Positions 7,594 through 9,376 of a DNA stretch of 9,376 bases are shown piece by piece. The position numbers and the translations under genes are program-made. The stretch comes from JBDTNQ01 sp039933635 (GTDB lineage: Bacteria > Acidobacteriota > Vicinamibacteria > Vicinamibacterales > SCN-69-37). A model generated the notes under the pieces. The model was not told the origin of the DNA, did no database searches, and was given only the letters and a program-made list of their open reading frames with translations. The stretch is from assembly GCA_039933635.1 (NCBI GenBank), contig JBDTNQ010000139.1, positions 1 to 9,376 on the forward strand, written 5' to 3'. How positions within the stretch are numbered: the first letter of the stretch is position 1; each line of letters starts with the position of its first letter.

Positions 7594-7600
7594 TTCCTCC
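7594..7600 (-). promoter_or_regulatory. Shine-Dalgarno of the lipoprotein gene
   Basis: GGAGGAA on the minus strand lies with a 4-6 nt spacer before the ATG at 7589. It is the strongest ribosome binding site in the window and fixes this start. Confidence 0.85.
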
Positions 7601-7669
7601 AGGGACGCGGGCGCTCGGCCCGGCAGAGGAACTGTATGAACCCAAGATTGCAGAGAGATTGCTGTCGAA

Positions 7670-8539
7670 CTAACTGTTAGCAATCCTTCGGCTTCCGGCC
7701 TGACGGCCGGGGGCTCCACGGAGGGTCAACCGCGACTCCTCCGCCGCTTCATCGGCGTCGAGTCGATAGCCGACGTGGCGGATCGCCACGAGCCGCCCGC
7801 GGAGCGACGGCAGCTTGCGACGCAGACGCGAGATGTGGACGTCCACCGTGCGGTCGTCGCCCGTGTACGTGTACGACCACACGTCCTCGAGCAGGTTCCG
7901 CCGCGTGACGACGCGTCCAGGGTGTTGGAGGAGATAGCGCAAGACCATGACTTCACGGCTGGTGAGAGAGACGACGACGCCGGATTCGGTGACGATCATG
8001 CGGTCGAGATCGAGCGAGAGATCGCCGAGTCGGAGAGATCGGGCCCGGGCCGATATGTCCCTGACCTGAAGGTCCGGGGCTCCATGTGGCAGCACGCGAT
8101 GCAGAAGCTCGTGCACCTCGACCATCAGCGCCGCGAGGCGCTGCTGCGTGGGCTCCGGCGCTGCCTCGACGCCACGGGCGGCGGGCATGCCGATTGTGAG
8201 CCGTGCCACGCCCTCGATCGCGACCACGCGCCGATGGCGCACGAGCGCGACCGTCCGCAGTTCGATCGGAATCTCAACGCCATGACGCACGAACCTGATG
8301 CCGAGCGTCCGCCCCCGCCGCGACCGGAGTACCTGGCGCAGGAGCCGCCGATCGGCGCTTGGAATCAGACTCAGGCAGAAATTCGGATCGCCGTAGAACG
8401 CCTCGGGCGCGTGGCCCGTCAGCGCGTGCACGGACGGACTGACGTAAACGAGCCGCCGAGTCGGCGAGAGCGCATAGCGGAAGTAGACATCCGCCGCGCT
8501 GTCGAGCAGCGCGCAGAACCATCCGGTGGAGGGCGTCAT
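7670..8539 (-). CDS. PAS-winged-helix (OmpR/PhoB-type) one-component regulator
   Basis: Predicted DNA-binding transcription regulator, 289 aa from ATG at 8539. Residues about 5-117 form a PAS sensor domain (GWFCALLDSAADVYFRY..., YVSPSVHALTGHAPEAFYGDP). A helical linker follows (TQQRLAALMVEVHELLHRV). Residues about 169-261 are an OmpR/PhoB winged helix with LTSREVMVLRYLLQHPGRVVTRRNLLEDVW, the recognition segment DDRTVDVHISRLRRKL and the wing AIRHVGYRL. No receiver domain or phospho-acceptor aspartate is present, so the PAS domain presumably supplies the signal; its ligand cannot be told from sequence. Two family B repeats are translated: HGAPDLQVRD in the linker and RGAPGRQAGS at the C-terminus. 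The frame is open upstream to an ATG at 8668, but that segment is disordered-looking and precedes the PAS domain. The start at 8539 has only a weak GGGGG upstream. Confidence 0.88.
   Translation of the reverse strand: MTPSTGWFCALLDSAADVYFRYALSPTRRLVYVSPSVHALTGHAPEAFYGDPNFCLSLIPSADRRLLRQVLRSRRGRTLGIRFVRHGVEIPIELRTVALVRHRRVVAIEGVARLTIGMPAARGVEAAPEPTQQRLAALMVEVHELLHRVLPHGAPDLQVRDISARARSLRLGDLSLDLDRMIVTESGVVVSLTSREVMVLRYLLQHPGRVVTRRNLLEDVWSYTYTGDDRTVDVHISRLRRKLPSLRGRLVAIRHVGYRLDADEAAEESRLTLRGAPGRQAGSRRIANS
7691..7722 (-). repeat. Family B REP-like palindrome in the regulator C-terminus
   Basis: On the minus strand GTGGAGCCCCCGGCCGTCAG is followed by GCCGG. The core is CCGGCC (7695-7700), a 4-nt loop and GGCCGG (7705-7710). 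It matches the GGAGCC flank and hairpin design of the other copies but has a diverged stem. It encodes RGAPGRQAGS near the end of the regulator, so the coding sequence terminates just downstream of the element. Confidence 0.7.
8057..8086 (-). repeat. Family B REP-like palindrome inside the PAS-wHTH linker
   Basis: Minus strand CATGGAGCCCCGGACCTTCA then GGTCAGGGACAT: an imperfect hairpin (one mismatch) with the same TTCA loop and GGAGCC flank as the copy at 8724-8763. It is in frame and encodes HGAPDLQVRD between the PAS domain and the winged helix, a position where added residues are likely tolerated. Confidence 0.82.
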
Positions 8540-8723
8540 GCCCCCGAGGATACGAATCGGGTCTGACAGGGCTGGTCCTTCGCAAGCGCTTCGCCCGAGC
8601 GTCGCGCGACAGCCCGGTGGCAGGAACCCAGTTCGCGCGTCGGCATTCCACGGGATCTTGGGTCCCATCAGAGTCCCCGCACGACGGCGAGTCAGTGCGC
8701 TGCAGGGAGTCAGCGACAGTCCG

Positions 8724-8763
8724 TGGAGCCCTGGACCTTCAGGTCCAGGGCATGCCGTTCGCG
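8724..8763 (+). repeat. Family B REP-like palindrome, intergenic copy
   Basis: GTGGAGCC leads into CCCTGGACC (8729-8737), loop TTCA and GGTCCAGGG (8742-8750), a perfect 9-bp stem. GCATGCCGTTCGCG follows. This copy joins the GGAGCC flank seen at 8057-8086 to the GCATGCCG tail seen at 6787-6820, so it defines the full unit. Confidence 0.88.
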
Positions 8764-8780
8764 AACTTTCTTTTCATTGC

Positions 8781-8878
8781 TCGCGGGGCCCCACCCCCGC
8801 TCGCCCGCTCAACACCGCTCCGCACGTCGCGGGTTTCGCGGACTTCTTTTCAGTTCGCGGGGCCCCACCCCCGCTCGC
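8781..8878 (+). repeat. GC-rich direct repeat pair, 74-bp period
   Basis: An identical 24-nt sequence beginning TCGCGGGGCCCCACCCCCGC occurs at 8781-8804 and 8855-8878. Similarity extends upstream of each copy (GCGAACTTTCTTTTCA against GCGGACTTCTTTTCA). The longer unit is therefore about 74 bp and partly degenerate. Each copy contains a small GCGGGG/CCCCGC hairpin. No protein coding is supported. Confidence 0.85.
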
Positions 8879-9002
8879 GGATCACGCTGCATTCAATGTC
8901 GCTCAACGTCGCGCTACGCGCTCCGTCTCGCGGCGATGCGCGGGCGGCGCGATAGCGTCAGACCGACTCGGGTCGCGCGCTTCCCTCTTGCGCGCCCGGT
9001 CA

Positions 9003-9017
9003 GACGATGGCATCGTC
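9003..9017. promoter_or_regulatory. Short inverted repeat before the 98-aa gene
   Basis: GACGAT-GGC-ATCGTC is a 6-bp perfect inverted repeat 11 bp upstream of the Shine-Dalgarno. It could be an operator or a leader hairpin, but something this short in GC-rich DNA may be chance. Confidence 0.25.
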
Positions 9018-9027
9018 GTCGTCTTTC

Positions 9028-9036
9028 AGGAAAGGA
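9028..9036 (+). promoter_or_regulatory. Shine-Dalgarno of the 98-aa gene
   Basis: AGGAAAGGA ends 6 nt before the ATG at 9043. It selects this start over the in-frame ATG at 9007, which has no ribosome binding site. Confidence 0.75.
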
Positions 9037-9042
9037 CACGTC

Positions 9043-9339
9043 ATGACGAACAACGAAGCCCTGGCGCAGCTCTTCGGTTCAGTCCCCGCCGCGAAGAAGG
9101 TGATCGATCAGCGGCGCGCGATTGCCGAGGAGGCGAAGACGATGGTGCAGCGCCTTCAGAGCAGGCTCACCGCGCAATTTCCGGCGGTCGACGAGATTGG
9201 CGGCAACCTGGACTCGATGTTCAGAAGCCTCGCGGCCAGACTGGAATATCAAATTGCGCAAATCGATCAGATATTCAAGGATGTCGACTCTCATGCGGCG
9301 AGTGGGCCGTCCCGTAGTCGACGATCGAAGAAGCGATAG
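9043..9339 (+). CDS. Hypothetical helical protein, 98 aa
   Basis: I do not recognise a family. The protein is predominantly helix-forming, rich in Ala, Gln, Arg and Glu. Two probable long helices (about 8-43 and 50-80) show heptad-like spacing of Leu/Ile/Val/Phe (LFGSV, VIDQRRAIAEEAKTMVQRLQ; LAARLEYQIAQIDQIFKDV), so a coiled coil or helical hairpin is plausible. The C-terminus is a short basic tail (SRSRRSKKR) that could bind nucleic acid or phosphate-rich surfaces. It has no signal peptide or membrane segment. The good ribosome binding site and the intact frame support a real gene. It is the only plus-strand gene, diverging from the regulator across a repeat-filled region; a functional link to its neighbours is not shown. 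After its stop only 37 bp remain, with nothing visible. Confidence 0.75.
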   Translation: MTNNEALAQLFGSVPAAKKVIDQRRAIAEEAKTMVQRLQSRLTAQFPAVDEIGGNLDSMFRSLAARLEYQIAQIDQIFKDVDSHAASGPSRSRRSKKR

Positions 9340-9376
9340 CGCACGGGTCGGGGCGCTGACGTCGTCGGGTGCGAGG

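Larger units (their letters stand above)
8540..9042. other. Non-coding divergent region with repeats
   Basis: About 500 bp separate the regulator (leftward) from the 98-aa gene (rightward). It should hold both promoters, but I see no clear -35/-10 pair. It contains a family B palindrome (8724-8763), a GC-rich direct repeat (8781-8804 and 8855-8878) and a short inverted repeat just before the 98-aa gene's ribosome binding site. Open frames here translate to arginine/serine/proline-rich sequence with no domain, which I take as non-coding. Confidence 0.65.

Noticed and set aside
7643..7680. Short repeats GCAATCT x2 and CTAAC-T-GTTAG near the regulator stop
   Set aside because: Too short to distinguish from chance; no T-tract to support a terminator and no clear promoter elements.
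8540..8668. Extension of the regulator to an ATG at 8668
   Set aside because: The extra 43 residues precede the PAS domain without structure and show no ribosome binding site. The evidence is not strong either way.
8617..8955. Plus-strand open frames across the intergenic region
   Set aside because: They run through palindromes and direct repeats, give low-complexity Arg/Ser/Pro products and lack ribosome binding sites.

Overview
The window is GC-rich bacterial chromosome, densely coded, mostly on the minus strand. High GC3, a choice-of-anchor-D lipoprotein whose C-terminal module ends FTEVR, and many small GC-rich palindromes suggest an Acidobacteriota genome, perhaps of the Vicinamibacteria type. 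That assignment is inference; no rRNA or marker gene is present.

Layout by coordinate: (1) 1-6186, minus strand, a two-gene AddAB-type recombination operon. addB (990 aa) is transcribed first and overlaps the start of addA by 8 bp. addA runs off the left edge (1073 codons visible) inside its nuclease domain. (2) 6187-6411, the operon's upstream region. (3) 6412-6771, minus, a 119-aa protein of unknown function whose start codon abuts a repeat cluster. (4) 6773-6865, a composite of two palindromic repeat families. (5) 6870-7589, minus, a secreted lipoprotein with a strong Shine-Dalgarno. (6) 7670-8539, minus, a PAS-winged-helix one-component regulator with no receiver domain. (7) 8540-9042, a non-coding, repeat-filled region between divergent genes. 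(8) 9043-9339, plus, a 98-aa helical protein of unknown function.

The most unusual content is the repeats rather than the genes. Family A has GAGACCGGGT(C/G)TC arms. It lies in frame inside addA twice: as a tandem pair between helicase motifs II and III, and at the N-terminus. It occurs once more between genes. Family B has a GGACC-TTCA-GGTCC core with GGAGCC and GCATGCCG flanks. It occurs four times, twice inside the regulator gene, where both copies are read in the same frame (GAPDLQ / GAPGRQ). This looks like a population of small palindromic elements tolerated inside essential-type proteins, comparable in principle to Rickettsia palindromic elements and to REP/BIME sequences. No transposase or RAYT gene is visible here to mobilise them.

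Functionally, AddA and AddB should form a helicase-nuclease that resects double-strand breaks for RecA loading. The regulator, lipoprotein and two small proteins have no evident link to it.
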